Made by a program: the position numbers and the translations under genes. This document shows, piece by piece, positions 1-8,308 of a stretch of DNA of 52,747 nucleotides. Under the pieces are notes generated by a model, which saw only the letters and a list, made by a program, of their open reading frames with translations, did not search any database and was not told the DNA's origin. How positions within the stretch are numbered: the stretch's first letter is position 1; the number at the start of each line of letters is the position of its first letter. This DNA comes from a virus: the IMG/VR virus record IMGVR_UViG_3300025892_001683, positions 1-52,747 of that record. The stretch is one strand, 5' to 3'.

Positions 1-175
1 AACTCACTGATGACGAGGTACTACCTGTGACAGTAAATCCTGCATCTTCTAATTCGCTTTTTAAATTACTATACTGACTACTGGTTGTGTTTGAGTTGTA
101 GTATATTAATGCATCGTTTGCAAATGCAACAGAACAAAAGAACAAACTAATTACGCTGAATAAGAGTAATTTCAT
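1..175 (-). CDS. Secreted protein of unknown function (3' end outside window)
   Basis: Reading the minus strand from an ATG at 173-175 gives a typical signal peptide (MKLLLFSVISLFFCSVAFA) followed by a mature start NDALIYYN rich in Ser, Thr and Asn. The frame stays open to the window edge, so the C-terminus is missing. The start lies 29 bp inside the end of the FecR-domain gene, so it is probably the next gene of the curli-like operon. I do not recognise the mature domain. By position it may be an exported partner of the curli-like system, but that is inference. Confidence 0.6.
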   Translation of the reverse strand, partial: MKLLLFSVISLFFCSVAFANDALIYYNSNTTSSQYSNLKSELEDAGFTVTGSTSSSVS

Positions 176-1265
176 TATTAATTGATCCTCCGTCCGGGTT
201 TATATCAAAGTCAGTAACCTCGTTGCTGCCTTGAAGGTGATTAAATCTGTATGTATAATCTTTGTTTAGTTTTATCTTAACGTAATTGCCTGCAGCGTCT
301 TCCCTAATATAGATGTATTGAGGATCTTGATCCAATACTGTAATGCCAGTAGTTTCATTAGTTCCTAAAAAACTTAGTCTTTCTGATGCTGCTAGTTCGT
401 CTGCCATTTGTCTAAGAATATTTGCTAACGATGCATCAAGTGCATCATACAAAAAGTTTTGTGAAAGTGGATCGTAATCTAATTCACTAGTCCAAGTTTC
501 TTCTGGTGTGGACAAGTAATCTTTTGATAGTTCTGCAAACTCTAAGAAATCTAATTTTAAAATATCTGCAATTGTTTTTACACGGTCTCTTTCTTCTTCT
601 GCTGTTATTTCTTTTGGTTTACGTATTATCAACAAATTGTTAATGTAATCTTCTGACAGATCAAGTAGAACAGGTTTTAAAGGTTGTGATTTTTCTGTTT
701 CAACAACAGTTGCCTGAAATGCTTTGTTAAGTATTACAGTTCCTATATCACTTGAAACTTCAATTTCTCCTACAACACACAATCGTTGACCCATTACCAT
801 TGTACAACTTGGTAACAGTATGATAGTAGAGCTTCCTGTTTCATCTACAGTTAATGAAAAGTCAGTACCACGAACACCAACTACTGCTGTGGGTGTTCTT
901 ATTTTTATATTTTGCCTAGAGTTTTTTGCAATCTGTCCGCTCGCATATCTTACTGTACCAAAACTTGCTTTTAGTGCAAGGGTACCAGTTGAAGTATCAG
1001 GATCGTAAACAAACTCATCAATAACAAGTTTGCTATTTTCTGTTACATCTACCCGAGTCTCATCAAGGAACTGTATTGCTGTCTTACCATTCTTGGTTAT
1101 TATACTGTCATAACTTTCAACATCAAAATCTTTCTCTATCTTTTCAAATCGAGGACCATCCTTACGTTGAATGTCTGTTTCTCCTTGCTGCTGTATCACA
1201 TCACCTATTTTAGCATATGATGGCGCGGCCAAGAATATGACAAGTAGTACAACCAATAAACGCAT
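147..1265 (-). CDS. Secreted FecR-domain protein of the curli-like operon
   Basis: The 372-residue protein starts with a signal peptide (cleavage near PSYA18). It carries a FecR-type domain: the hallmark GVRGTDF lies at residues 130-136, preceded by a beta-rich stretch. The C-terminal half (about 205-372) is acidic, partly helical and unassigned. FecR domains occur in periplasmic signalling proteins and in surface or adhesin-associated exported proteins. Here the protein has no transmembrane anti-sigma architecture, so a structural or cell-surface role fits better. Its ATG abuts the end of the curlin-like gene (shared base 1265), which implies translational coupling in a CsgF-CsgG-curlin-FecR unit. 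The domain is clear; its function in the phage is not. Confidence 0.75.
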   Translation of the reverse strand: MRLLVVLLVIFLAAPSYAKIGDVIQQQGETDIQRKDGPRFEKIEKDFDVESYDSIITKNGKTAIQFLDETRVDVTENSKLVIDEFVYDPDTSTGTLALKASFGTVRYASGQIAKNSRQNIKIRTPTAVVGVRGTDFSLTVDETGSSTIILLPSCTMVMGQRLCVVGEIEVSSDIGTVILNKAFQATVVETEKSQPLKPVLLDLSEDYINNLLIIRKPKEITAEEERDRVKTIADILKLDFLEFAELSKDYLSTPEETWTSELDYDPLSQNFLYDALDASLANILRQMADELAASERLSFLGTNETTGITVLDQDPQYIYIREDAAGNYVKIKLNKDYTYRFNHLQGSNEVTDFDINPDGGSINNEITLIQRN

Positions 1266-1990
1266 TAGTCTGTCTGGCTTATATCAACGTCAAAGTCATC
1301 ACCGGATATTGTCAGGTCAACGATGTTATCATTGATACCGCTTTGAGTTATATCAATTTTACCGCCTCCACCTGTTACACCAAGTGTGATTCCCATTCCT
1401 TGACTATCACCATTACCACTTTGCGTTGTTGTTATAGCAACACCTTCATCACTGTTATCACTGTTTATAGATGTTGATGCACTGTTGTCAACTGTTACAG
1501 TTAACGCTGCGCTCTGTCCGTCTACATCAGTATTAACGATGTTATTATCACCAGTTACAGTAAACGAAATAGTTGAACTATCAGCACTGGCACTTTCACC
1601 AATGTCAAAGTCGTATGTGTTATCGTCTCCGGTAGTAGTAATATTAAGTGTCACAGTATCACAGTTTCCTGTAGCAGAACTGGAACATAGCAGATCCACG
1701 GTATTTGAGTCACCCGTAAACTGCCAGGTGCCAGTATAAGTGTCACCCTTAATTATTGCAGCAATAGTGTTAGAACTACCTGTTTGCGTAATTGCAAAGT
1801 TCATAGTATCGCCTGCTAGTGTAACGTCAGTACTTGATGTACCGATTACGTTGTTTGCTCCGTCTTGTGTGATGTCTAAGTCCAACCCGTCGCCTGATTG
1901 TGTAATGTAAATGTCATTAGCAAACGAAGGTGTTAAGAATAGCAACATCGCAACAAGAAGGATATTTGATATTGAAAATGATTTATTCAT
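1265..1990 (-). CDS. Curlin-like secreted amyloid repeat protein (candidate CsgA/CsgB-type substrate)
   Basis: This is a 241-residue exported protein with a signal peptide (cleavage near PSFA24). The mature part consists almost entirely of degenerate repeats of the type ITQSGDGLDLDITQDGANN, ITQTGSSNTI and ITQSGINDNIVDLTI. That matches the curlin pattern of alternating beta strands with Gln/Asn and Gly turns seen in CsgA and CsgB. It is very acidic, with many Asp and Ser residues. The start codon overlaps the end of csgG by 8 bp and has a strong Shine-Dalgarno (AAGGAGCG). Co-location with CsgG and CsgF homologues strongly suggests it is the secreted substrate. Whether it forms fibres, or works in lysis, adhesion or biofilm formation, cannot be told from sequence. 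Confidence 0.75.
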   Translation of the reverse strand: MNKSFSISNILLVAMLLFLTPSFANDIYITQSGDGLDLDITQDGANNVIGTSSTDVTLAGDTMNFAITQTGSSNTIAAIIKGDTYTGTWQFTGDSNTVDLLCSSSATGNCDTVTLNITTTGDDNTYDFDIGESASADSSTISFTVTGDNNIVNTDVDGQSAALTVTVDNSASTSINSDNSDEGVAITTTQSGNGDSQGMGITLGVTGGGGKIDITQSGINDNIVDLTISGDDFDVDISQTD

Positions 1991-2843
1991 TATTCGCTCC
2001 TTCTTCCTTTATGGTTTTGTTATTATGGTCCTGCGGATGAGTTTGTATAAGTGTCGCCTTGCCTTTAAACTTCCACAGTTCTTTTACCTCTCCCTGGTGT
2101 ATTAACTCAACTACGGCTGCTTCGATTGCAGTTCTCACAGCATAATTGACAGGTTCATTCACAGCACTTCCGCTTTCTATCTCTAAAGCCTTAGTGCCAA
2201 GATCCAGGAACCTAAATACGTCTGCTCCAGACCTGTGACTAGCGATTCGCTTTTCGGTCGCTGTAGTAAGCAAAACTTCTCCTGTCTGCACACTTACGAT
2301 TCGCATTGCCACTGTTACTTGGTCTATACGGTATTGCATGTTAGCACCAATACCGAAATAACGAGCACCTATGCCCCCACTTTCGATATTGCTTTCATAA
2401 CCAACTACACCACCTTCTATCATTAGACCAGCAAACAATAATGGTTTTAATTTAATTGCCTCTTTGCCTTCATATACTTCCCTTGTACTTTTAATAAGTT
2501 GCCTTTCCTTGACGAGGTTATCAAGACCAATCCTCTCTACGACAGTGAACCAAGTGCTGTCGCCTACTTCCTTTAGTGCCTGTACTACCCATACTTCTGA
2601 GCCTTGTGTAATCGCAGAACTTAACTGCGAAAAATTTTGATTTGGTTTACGTTGCCCTGTCTTGTCCATAAAATTGTAAACTGCTATAGTAATCTTTGGA
2701 CCGTCTAACTTAGGAACTGTATCAAGAACGCTTTGAATTGGAGACCGTGAAACTTCTGGTGGTGTCCATTTCGCTTGATTCATAGATGTGGCGCACCCCG
2801 AGAGTACAATCGCCATTACTATCGCCATCACAGTCTTAAGCAC
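1983..2843 (-). CDS. csgG: CsgG-like curli secretion channel lipoprotein
   Basis: The 286-residue lipoprotein precursor has a lipobox LSGC with the lipidated Cys at 17. The body closely follows CsgG: VYNFMDKTGQRKP (55-67), VERIGLDNLVKERQ (102-115) and GGIGARYFGIGANMQYRIDQ (156-175). CsgG forms the nonameric outer-membrane pore that exports curli subunits. Asn and Phe at 70-71 match the Asn-Phe pair of the E. coli constriction loop, while the neighbouring Tyr of that loop is not obvious. It lies between csgF (9 bp upstream) and the curlin-like gene, which it overlaps by 8 bp. The assignment is firm. A phage origin is inferred from the surrounding genes. Confidence 0.92.
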   Translation of the reverse strand: MLKTVMAIVMAIVLSGCATSMNQAKWTPPEVSRSPIQSVLDTVPKLDGPKITIAVYNFMDKTGQRKPNQNFSQLSSAITQGSEVWVVQALKEVGDSTWFTVVERIGLDNLVKERQLIKSTREVYEGKEAIKLKPLLFAGLMIEGGVVGYESNIESGGIGARYFGIGANMQYRIDQVTVAMRIVSVQTGEVLLTTATEKRIASHRSGADVFRFLDLGTKALEIESGSAVNEPVNYAVRTAIEAAVVELIHQGEVKELWKFKGKATLIQTHPQDHNNKTIKEEGANNE

Positions 2844-2852
2844 TAGTTCCTC

Positions 2853-3305
2853 CTAAAATCCAAATCCAGTTAGCGGAACAATTAGTTCTGTAAATGTTCC
2901 GTCTTCTTCTGTGATTTGCACAGTTATGGTGCCTGCTGTTTCGTCCTTTATCCAGTATATTGTCGCGCCTTCGATTTCAGCAGTGCCTGTTAATGCACCG
3001 TTCTCTTCGAACATACCGTCAACTAAATTCTTTGAAATTTGTGCGTAAATTCTAGATTCTACGTTGTTCAAGAATTTTGCCAATGTGGTATTTGCTGCTT
3101 CTCTCGCAGCAGCACGTTCTTTAGCCTCAGCCTCGTCTTTTAATGCTGCTTTTCTGTTGGCTTGCAATTGCTCTATTGCCAACACGTGGTTAGAATATCC
3201 TTGTCCACTAAATGAGGGATTTTTAAAGTTGAATGTCATACTATCAGCCACTGCTGTAGAAGCAGTCAGTGTCAGTATTAAAGTTGTTACCCAAATTTTG
3301 TTCAT
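2853..3305 (-). CDS. csgF: CsgF-like curli assembly factor
   Basis: The 150-residue exported protein has a signal peptide cleaved after AVA20. The mature N-terminus, SMTFNFKNPSFSGQG, is the conserved CsgF segment that in E. coli inserts into the CsgG channel (GTMTFQFRNPNFGG). A charged helix (about 45-75, rich in Ala, Glu and Lys) and a C-terminal beta region with ITVQITEEDG follow, as in CsgF. It is the first gene of the operon, just downstream of a late-promoter-like motif at 3343-3350, so the system is probably expressed late. The family call rests on the N-terminal motif and on csgG next door. Confidence 0.85.
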   Translation of the reverse strand: MNKIWVTTLILTLTASTAVADSMTFNFKNPSFSGQGYSNHVLAIEQLQANRKAALKDEAEAKERAAAREAANTTLAKFLNNVESRIYAQISKNLVDGMFEENGALTGTAEIEGATIYWIKDETAGTITVQITEEDGTFTELIVPLTGFGF

Positions 3306-3342
3306 TCCGATTTCGCTCCCGGAGTAATGATTATTCCAATAG

Positions 3343-3350
3343 TATTTATT
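3343..3350 (-). promoter_or_regulatory. Putative T4-type late promoter for the curli-like operon
   Basis: The minus strand reads AATAAATA, 7 of 8 matches to the T4 late consensus TATAAATA, followed by CTATT. It lies 38 bp upstream of the csgF start and 56 bp before the end of the 336-aa gene. Confidence 0.5.
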
Positions 3351-3405
3351 ACTAAATGTATGATTTAGTGTGAGTAGTTAATATGTGCGTAGTTTAGTAA
3401 AGGAC

Positions 3406-4416
3406 TTATCTTATATACAGTTGGGGCATGTTCTCTCTTAATTGCTGCCCTTTGTATATAACTTGTGCTGATGAAATCTTAGCAGAATCAATTAACTGTT
3501 CTGCTTTAACAGCATAGGTGTAATGCGTTTGTCCTACAAGTAATAAACCTTTGAATCCGCTATCTGCTTGGTATGCATTAAAACACACCTTATTCCATTC
3601 TCTACGAAACTCTGGGTTTCCTATTTCTAAATTACCAGCAATGCTTGCAATATCGTAATCTTTTATAATAGCGTTTAATATTTCTTCTTTAGGAAAATCT
3701 TCAGGAACTGCTTGACTAAGTTTTGTAGCAGATAATCCAACAGGCATTTTTACTCCTGCTGCTGCTTTTATCTCTTTATAAGCGTTCCATGCTTCAAGTG
3801 AATTAGTTAATGACTTGTTAATAGTAGTCCAAGGACCTAGTCTTCCTTCATTACCTTTTACCTCTACCTTACCTACGCCGTCTATAGAGATATCACCACC
3901 TTGTTCATCTACATCAGCATCAGAAGCATATGTTATCTTAGTTGAAAGGATAGCAAGTGCTGCTTCACCTGGTCCAGCATCTGACTTGCCAAACTTCATA
4001 CTTTGCATTTTACGGAACAGTTCTTTAGGAATACCTTCATCAACTACACTTTCAAGCGGAGCAATATCTGTCATTCCGGTGGGTGGGCATAGTTCTTTTA
4101 CATCAACGTAATCCATACCTGCTTGTAATTTATTTACAAATTCATTAACTTGATTAGTATCACCTAGTGTTGGAATTGTTTTTATGCACCATGCCATTAC
4201 TTCAGCAGTTACATCAGGATCTTTTGAACCTTCTAAGTATCCTTTAATCCTTTGTGCTACTGGACTGTTATCGTCAGTTTTTACACCACCGCCAGCAATA
4301 AGCATATATGCTTTGTCTAACGTAGGATCATCCGCTCTCATTTTTTCAAACTTGCGGATAATATGCGCCTTTTTCTGCGCATCACTTTGGAATTTTTTAA
4401 ACTCGAAGAATCTCAT
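3406..4416 (-). CDS. Unassigned phage protein, probable virion or late protein
   Basis: The 336-residue protein begins MRFFEFKKFQSDAQ, resembling the short MR-x-x-EF leaders of other proteins in this window (start codons at 31451 and 36265). The N-terminal third is helical and charged. The middle holds DADVDEQGGDISIDGVGKVEVKG, a beta-turn-rich stretch that faintly recalls the active-site strands of restriction-like nucleases, but I see no firm catalytic set. The start is preceded by CATAAATA (4425-4432), a late-promoter-like octamer overlapping the end of the bilin reductase gene, so it may be a late transcription unit of its own. I do not recognise the family. Confidence 0.6.
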   Translation of the reverse strand: MRFFEFKKFQSDAQKKAHIIRKFEKMRADDPTLDKAYMLIAGGGVKTDDNSPVAQRIKGYLEGSKDPDVTAEVMAWCIKTIPTLGDTNQVNEFVNKLQAGMDYVDVKELCPPTGMTDIAPLESVVDEGIPKELFRKMQSMKFGKSDAGPGEAALAILSTKITYASDADVDEQGGDISIDGVGKVEVKGNEGRLGPWTTINKSLTNSLEAWNAYKEIKAAAGVKMPVGLSATKLSQAVPEDFPKEEILNAIIKDYDIASIAGNLEIGNPEFRREWNKVCFNAYQADSGFKGLLLVGQTHYTYAVKAEQLIDSAKISSAQVIYKGQQLRENMPQLYIR

Positions 4417-4424
4417 AACACAAG

Positions 4425-4432
4425 TATTTATG
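4425..4432 (-). promoter_or_regulatory. Putative T4-type late promoter inside the end of the bilin reductase gene
   Basis: The minus strand reads CATAAATA followed by CTTGTGTT and then the ATG of the 336-aa gene. The short distance suggests a very short leader. Confidence 0.45.
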
Positions 4433-5123
4433 TCAGTTTAGGAAAGAGCATGTCAGTGCAAAACTTGTCTACGTCCGCTTCATCTAAGCCTAAAGACTTC
4501 ATTGTGCGTGGTGTATGTGGGTTCTGTTGCTGATTGTGGCAGTAGTAGTTCTGCGCTTCTGCTGTTTTTTCAGGATCAGCAGTTCCTGTAAATTCGCCTA
4601 TTTCTGCAAAGTATGCACGTAGATTATCAAGTGCAAGTTGAATGATAACAGTTGCTTCTTCTTCTCTTACATTACTTGCTGCAATCATGCTTGGAGTAAA
4701 GATGTTTGTTGCCCACTCTGGTAATGCACGCCTCTTCTCTGGTACAAAGTCTTGTACTGCTTCCATATAGCCGTTAATCATAGGATGGTTAACACCGCCA
4801 CTACTACGACTGAAGTCATGGAATGCACCTGTCATTTTCTTCTTACCTGATATAACATCAAACCCATATATAGGTCCATCATTGCTTAATACAGGAAATA
4901 CACAAACATGCATCATCCACAGGCCTTTTGTTTCACGTGCATCAACTACATCAATATGAGCTCTACGAACATGTTCGTTTTGCCATACTCTATTGATCCA
5001 TAGTTCGTTGTTAAAGTGTGCTAGTCCTGGTTCATCATATTCTGTGCCGTTAGCATCAAAGATATTAAGAATCTCTTGTTTGCACTCAATGAGTTTATCC
5101 CATATTATACTACTTTGGGACAT
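4428..5123 (-). CDS. pcyX: Ferredoxin-dependent bilin reductase, PcyX/PcyA type
   Basis: The 231-residue protein has the ferredoxin-dependent bilin reductase pattern: LWMMHVCVFPVLSNDGPIYG (68-87), then FDVISGKKKMTGAFHDFS. His72 and Asp89 fall where PcyA has its biliverdin-contacting His and Asp. Cyanobacterial PcyA makes phycocyanobilin. The PcyX group, described from marine viral metagenomes beside heme oxygenase, makes phycoerythrobilin from biliverdin using reduced ferredoxin. This gene overlaps heme oxygenase by 14 bp, so product and substrate enzymes are translationally coupled. PcyX rather than PcyA is inferred from the short length and the non-cyanobacterial phage context. Reaction specificity needs an assay. 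Confidence 0.85.
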   Translation of the reverse strand: MSQSSIIWDKLIECKQEILNIFDANGTEYDEPGLAHFNNELWINRVWQNEHVRRAHIDVVDARETKGLWMMHVCVFPVLSNDGPIYGFDVISGKKKMTGAFHDFSRSSGGVNHPMINGYMEAVQDFVPEKRRALPEWATNIFTPSMIAASNVREEEATVIIQLALDNLRAYFAEIGEFTGTADPEKTAEAQNYYCHNQQQNPHTPRTMKSLGLDEADVDKFCTDMLFPKLT

Positions 5124-5658
5124 ATTGCATCATGTCTTTGAATAGTTCAGTTGCATAATCAAAACATATTTTTGCTTCGTCTGCCATACTGTCATTTGTT
5201 TTTGCTCTAATAGACTCTTTAGTTTCTTTTATATCACCTTCAAAGTCATAAAACGTTCCTTTACCTGGAATACGTTTTTTAATCATTTGTCCACCACTTA
5301 GGTCTCCCATATGTCTTACATATACATGTGCCATAAGTTTATCAGCATCGTTCATAATTGTTTTCATATGAGCAAGATATTTTTTAGTTGCCATTGTGTG
5401 TTCTGGTGGTTTCTCATCTTGTGGCCAAAGTTCTCTAAAATCTGCTAGTATTGATTTAGATCTCATTATGTGTGGAAAGTCATCTAATAGACCTTGCGCT
5501 CTTGCCATAACTTCTAAAACTTCATAACACGGAAATTGATTCCAAAGATATGTTGCATACAGTTTAGGATCAATTGATCCGCCCATTAAGTGTTTTACAA
5601 ATTGTTGTCTTTCTGCGTTCTTATGGTGTTCCCATGTTAATTCTTTAAGGTTGTTCAT
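5110..5658 (-). CDS. ho1: Heme oxygenase (heme to biliverdin IX-alpha)
   Basis: The 182-residue protein opens with LKELTWEHHKNAE, where His11 or His12 is the proximal heme ligand. The distal-helix motif GDLSGGQ lies at 118-124. These are diagnostic of the HO-1/HmuO/PigA-like fold. The enzyme cleaves heme to biliverdin, CO and iron, drawing electrons from ferredoxin in bacteria. It is shorter than cyanobacterial HO1 (about 240 residues), as in other compact bacterial and phage versions. Its stop overlaps the bilin reductase start and its ATG overlaps the clpS stop, so clpS-ho1-pcyX read as one cistron group. The iron released could also help an iron-limited host, which is inference. Confidence 0.92.
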   Translation of the reverse strand: MNNLKELTWEHHKNAERQQFVKHLMGGSIDPKLYATYLWNQFPCYEVLEVMARAQGLLDDFPHIMRSKSILADFRELWPQDEKPPEHTMATKKYLAHMKTIMNDADKLMAHVYVRHMGDLSGGQMIKKRIPGKGTFYDFEGDIKETKESIRAKTNDSMADEAKICFDYATELFKDMMQYVPK

Positions 5659-5963
5659 TCTTCCTCGATCCTAATTTTTAGTGGAGATCCATTTTTCCTA
5701 GCATAGGATGTAGATTCTATTGCAAGGTGTTCTGCTAATTCATGAGAATAAATTCCTGCAATACCACTGCCGGTATTATGTATTTCCATTGTTACTTTTT
5801 TTGCTGATTCTTCAGTATGTTTAAAAAATGCCTTTAAGATATCTATCACAAGATCCATAGGAGTTACGTCATCATTTAGTAACAGCACTTTCCACAACCC
5901 CGGAGGCTGGACGTCTATTTTAACTTGTTCATCGATTATTATATCTTCTTTAACGTCCGTCAT
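5655..5963 (-). CDS. clpS: ClpS adaptor of the Clp protease
   Basis: The 102-residue protein matches ClpS: LLLNDDVTPMDLVIDIL, then the second conserved block IHNTGSGIAGIYSHELAEHL. ClpS binds the N-domain of ClpA and delivers N-degron substrates to ClpAP. Its length fits the family. It is translated just ahead of heme oxygenase (4 bp overlap) and lies downstream of hsp20. The phage also encodes ClpP (46587-47177) and a tmRNA, so ClpS may help redirect host proteolysis. A cyanophage-style effect on phycobilisome turnover is less likely because the suggested host has no phycobilisomes. Confidence 0.92.
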   Translation of the reverse strand: MTDVKEDIIIDEQVKIDVQPPGLWKVLLLNDDVTPMDLVIDILKAFFKHTEESAKKVTMEIHNTGSGIAGIYSHELAEHLAIESTSYARKNGSPLKIRIEEE

Positions 5964-5980
5964 ATTTTAACCTATAAATT

Positions 5981-6002
5981 GTGAGGGAGTTGCCTCCCTC
6001 AC
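5981..6002. terminator. Perfect hairpin between hsp20 and clpS
   Basis: GTGAGGGAG pairs with CTCCCTCAC (9 bp, 4-nt loop). On the minus strand AATTTATAGG follows rather than a U-run, so it may be an attenuator or mRNA-stability element rather than a full intrinsic terminator. Confidence 0.5.
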
Positions 6003-6014
6003 ATTGTTCTACAG

Positions 6015-6458
6015 TTACTTAACTTCGATACTTCTTGCTTTCTTAGATTCTGGAATAATTCTTTCCAAAGAAATTCTAAGTAAACCATCTTTAAGTTCAG
6101 CACCTTTTACTTCTATTTCATCTGCAATAGTAAAGGCTTTTGTAAAGTGTCTTTTACTTATACCTTTGTAAAGCACACCGTCCCCGTCATCTGCATTAGT
6201 TTCGTGAATAGATTTGATAGTAATTACACTATCTTTGTATTCTACGTTAATATCTTTTTTACTAAATCCAGCCAACGCCACTTCAATATCATAAGTGTAT
6301 TCACCTGTCTTATTGATATTGTATGGTGGGTAGTTACTGCTTGAACTGTTCATAAAGAACTCGTCATTGAACATACTTTCAAAGCGTTCAAACATAGGAT
6401 CAAATCCTACAGTTACTGGTCTTAGTTGATTAAAGATAGATAGATTTTTGCTTGTCAT
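6015..6458 (-). CDS. hsp20: Hsp20 / alpha-crystallin small heat shock protein
   Basis: The 147-residue protein carries an alpha-crystallin domain: YTYDIEVALAGFSKKDINVEY, GVLYKGISKRHFTKAFTI, then the terminal ELKDGLLRISLER. The N-terminal FDPMFERFESMF segment is typical of phage and bacterial IbpA-like proteins. T4-like marine phages often carry one. The frame is open 25 codons further up, but the ATG at 6458 has AAGGAG six bases before it, and a late-promoter motif (6518-6525) lies in the upstream extension, so I place the start here. Holdase activity during late infection is the likely role. Confidence 0.9.
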   Translation of the reverse strand: MTSKNLSIFNQLRPVTVGFDPMFERFESMFNDEFFMNSSSSNYPPYNINKTGEYTYDIEVALAGFSKKDINVEYKDSVITIKSIHETNADDGDGVLYKGISKRHFTKAFTIADEIEVKGAELKDGLLRISLERIIPESKKARSIEVK

Positions 6459-6517
6459 AGTTTTCTCCTTATTAAGCAAGTTAATTTGAACAAACCCTGT
6501 TGGCGTTTGCTCAAAAG

Positions 6518-6525
6518 TATTTATC
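6518..6525 (-). promoter_or_regulatory. Putative T4-type late promoter for hsp20
   Basis: The minus strand reads GATAAATA followed by CTTTTG, about 60 bp upstream of the chosen hsp20 ATG. It lies within the open-frame extension, which argues against the longer start. Confidence 0.55.
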
Positions 6526-6582
6526 ATACTCATATATTATATATGTATGAAACGATAAATTTCAAGTTTAAATCTTTCCAAA

Positions 6583-7695
6583 CTACGCATTAAATTGATT
6601 AAACACTTGATTTACCTGTTGTGTACATCTTACGAATGTTGTACACTTAGGCATATCTTTAATGCGTTTTGCACCAATGTATGTGCAAGTGGATCTTAGT
6701 CCACCTAGTATTTCTGTTAGTGTACCTTCTACTTCTCCTTTGTAAGGAATAGAAACAAGTTTACCTTCTGCTCCACGGTATCCATCTTTACGTGTACCAT
6801 GTGTTGCCATTGCCGCATCTGAACTCATTCCGTAGAACTCAACAAAGTTTTGTTCTTCAAAACGTGGAACATAAGTTCCGTTGTCTAACTTGTGAGCACC
6901 ACCTGTTGCAGTATGTTTTGTAATAATGTTACCGCCACCTTCTTTGTGTCCTGCTAACATACCGCCTAGCATTGTAAAGTGAGCACCTGCTCCAAAGGCT
7001 TTACTTACATCTCCTGGATACACACAACCGCCATCAGCAATAATGTGTCCACCAATACCGTTGGCCGCATCAGCACATTCAATAATGCCTGATAGTTGAG
7101 GTACACCAACACCTGTCATTAATCTTGTAGTACATACTGATCCTGGACCAATACCACACTTAACAATGTCAGCACCTTTGATAATAAGTTCTTCTGTCAT
7201 CTCTGCTGAAATAACATTACCAGCAATAATAGTTTTGTCTGGGTATGCATCTCTAACTCTTGAAATAAAGTCTGCATAGTTTTCATGATAAGCATTTGCA
7301 ACATCAATAGTAATAAACTTAATGTCTGGATACATCGCTAGTACTGCTTTCATAGTAGCATAGTCTTTTGCATCTTTATCCCAAATAACTCCTGTACCTG
7401 TACAAACACTTAGGTACTTCATCTTTACACCTTGACTTTGTTCTTTCCAGTCATCAACGGAGTAGTGCTTTCTCATTACAGTAATCATCTTATGTTCTTG
7501 TAATACTTTAGCCATTTCAAATGTACCAACACCGTCCATGTTACTTGACATAATAGGTACACCTGTCCATTCGTTACCGTAATGAAATTTGAATGTACGA
7601 GTCAAGTCAACATCACGTCTACTTTCTAATTTAGAACGCTTCGGCTTAAACAATACATCCTTGTAGTCTAGTTTAATATCTTGTTCGATTCTCAT
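6583..7695 (-). CDS. guaC: GMP reductase (GuaC-type)
   Basis: The 370-residue protein follows E. coli GuaC from the N-terminus (MRIEQDIKLDYKDVLFKPKRS) with the substrate loop GIGPGSVCTTR (181-191), catalytic Cys188 and GGHIIADGG. CBS domains are absent, separating it from most IMP dehydrogenases. GuaC reduces GMP to IMP with NADPH and so moves guanine nucleotides towards adenine. That would suit replication of an AT-rich phage from a recycled host pool. It starts with a GAGG Shine-Dalgarno and lies 2 bp downstream of the DexA-like gene, so both likely share the early promoter at 8309-8337. IMP dehydrogenase activity is the main alternative. Confidence 0.88.
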   Translation of the reverse strand: MRIEQDIKLDYKDVLFKPKRSKLESRRDVDLTRTFKFHYGNEWTGVPIMSSNMDGVGTFEMAKVLQEHKMITVMRKHYSVDDWKEQSQGVKMKYLSVCTGTGVIWDKDAKDYATMKAVLAMYPDIKFITIDVANAYHENYADFISRVRDAYPDKTIIAGNVISAEMTEELIIKGADIVKCGIGPGSVCTTRLMTGVGVPQLSGIIECADAANGIGGHIIADGGCVYPGDVSKAFGAGAHFTMLGGMLAGHKEGGGNIITKHTATGGAHKLDNGTYVPRFEEQNFVEFYGMSSDAAMATHGTRKDGYRGAEGKLVSIPYKGEVEGTLTEILGGLRSTCTYIGAKRIKDMPKCTTFVRCTQQVNQVFNQFNA

Positions 7696-7697
7696 TA

Positions 7698-8279
7698 TTA
7701 CCTCGTTTTTGCATATGGCTGGATATAATCACCATTTAGTTTAGAACTTGTTCTAAGTGTTCGTAGAACATTCTGCACACCTACTGCTTGATTCCAAGCG
7801 TCTTCCAGTGCATGGTGTGCAAGCACAGGAGGTCTTTCAGGATTGATACCTATATCAAATAGAGTTCTTGTGCATCTTACCTGCCAAAAATTCCAAGGAA
7901 CCATCTTTTCTAATTTTGCAAATACATTTTCGCAGATTATTATATCAAAGGCTGCACCGTGGCTCCAAACTCTTTGTGCGCCCCAACAAAACTTGTACAG
8001 TTTATCAAAAGCATCTCTAATGTGTATACGACCTTCAGTACTAAATGCTTCATCTTGTGCTGCTTTACTTTGTTCACCCCACCAAGCAATAGTCGCCGAG
8101 CTAGTTGAAAGTCCTAGTTCATTACAACTATCTACATCTACTTTGAGATATAATTTTTCACAGTTCTTAGTATTAAGGTCATCCCCGAAAGGATCAAATT
8201 TAATTACCCCTATAGTTAGGATGGTAGCATTTGGAGTAGTATCTAGAGTTTCTAGATCTATCATGATATCTGTATTCAT
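7698..8279 (-). CDS. DexA-like 3'-5' exonuclease (DEDD family)
   Basis: The 193-residue protein starts MNTDIMIDLETLDT, the DxE motif I of DEDD exonucleases. It continues with WSHGAAFDIIICENVF (motif II, second Asp) and LAHHALEDAWNQA (motif III, His and Asp). This arrangement matches T4 DexA and the Rv2179c-like RNase T superfamily group, which degrade single-stranded nucleic acid. GAAAGGC precedes the ATG by nine bases, and a near-perfect sigma70 promoter lies 30 bp upstream, pointing to early expression together with guaC. DNA versus RNA substrate cannot be decided by reading. Confidence 0.8.
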   Translation of the reverse strand: MNTDIMIDLETLDTTPNATILTIGVIKFDPFGDDLNTKNCEKLYLKVDVDSCNELGLSTSSATIAWWGEQSKAAQDEAFSTEGRIHIRDAFDKLYKFCWGAQRVWSHGAAFDIIICENVFAKLEKMVPWNFWQVRCTRTLFDIGINPERPPVLAHHALEDAWNQAVGVQNVLRTLRTSSKLNGDYIQPYAKTR

Positions 8280-8308
8280 ACGTGTTTGCCTTTCGAGTGT
8301 ATTAATTT

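Noticed and set aside
6459-6533. Longer N-terminus of Hsp20
   Set aside because: It contains a late promoter and lacks a ribosome site; the inner ATG has AAGGAG at the right distance.
6583-7695. IMP dehydrogenase
   Set aside because: No CBS domains, and the N-terminus and length match GMP reductase. Kept as an alternative only.
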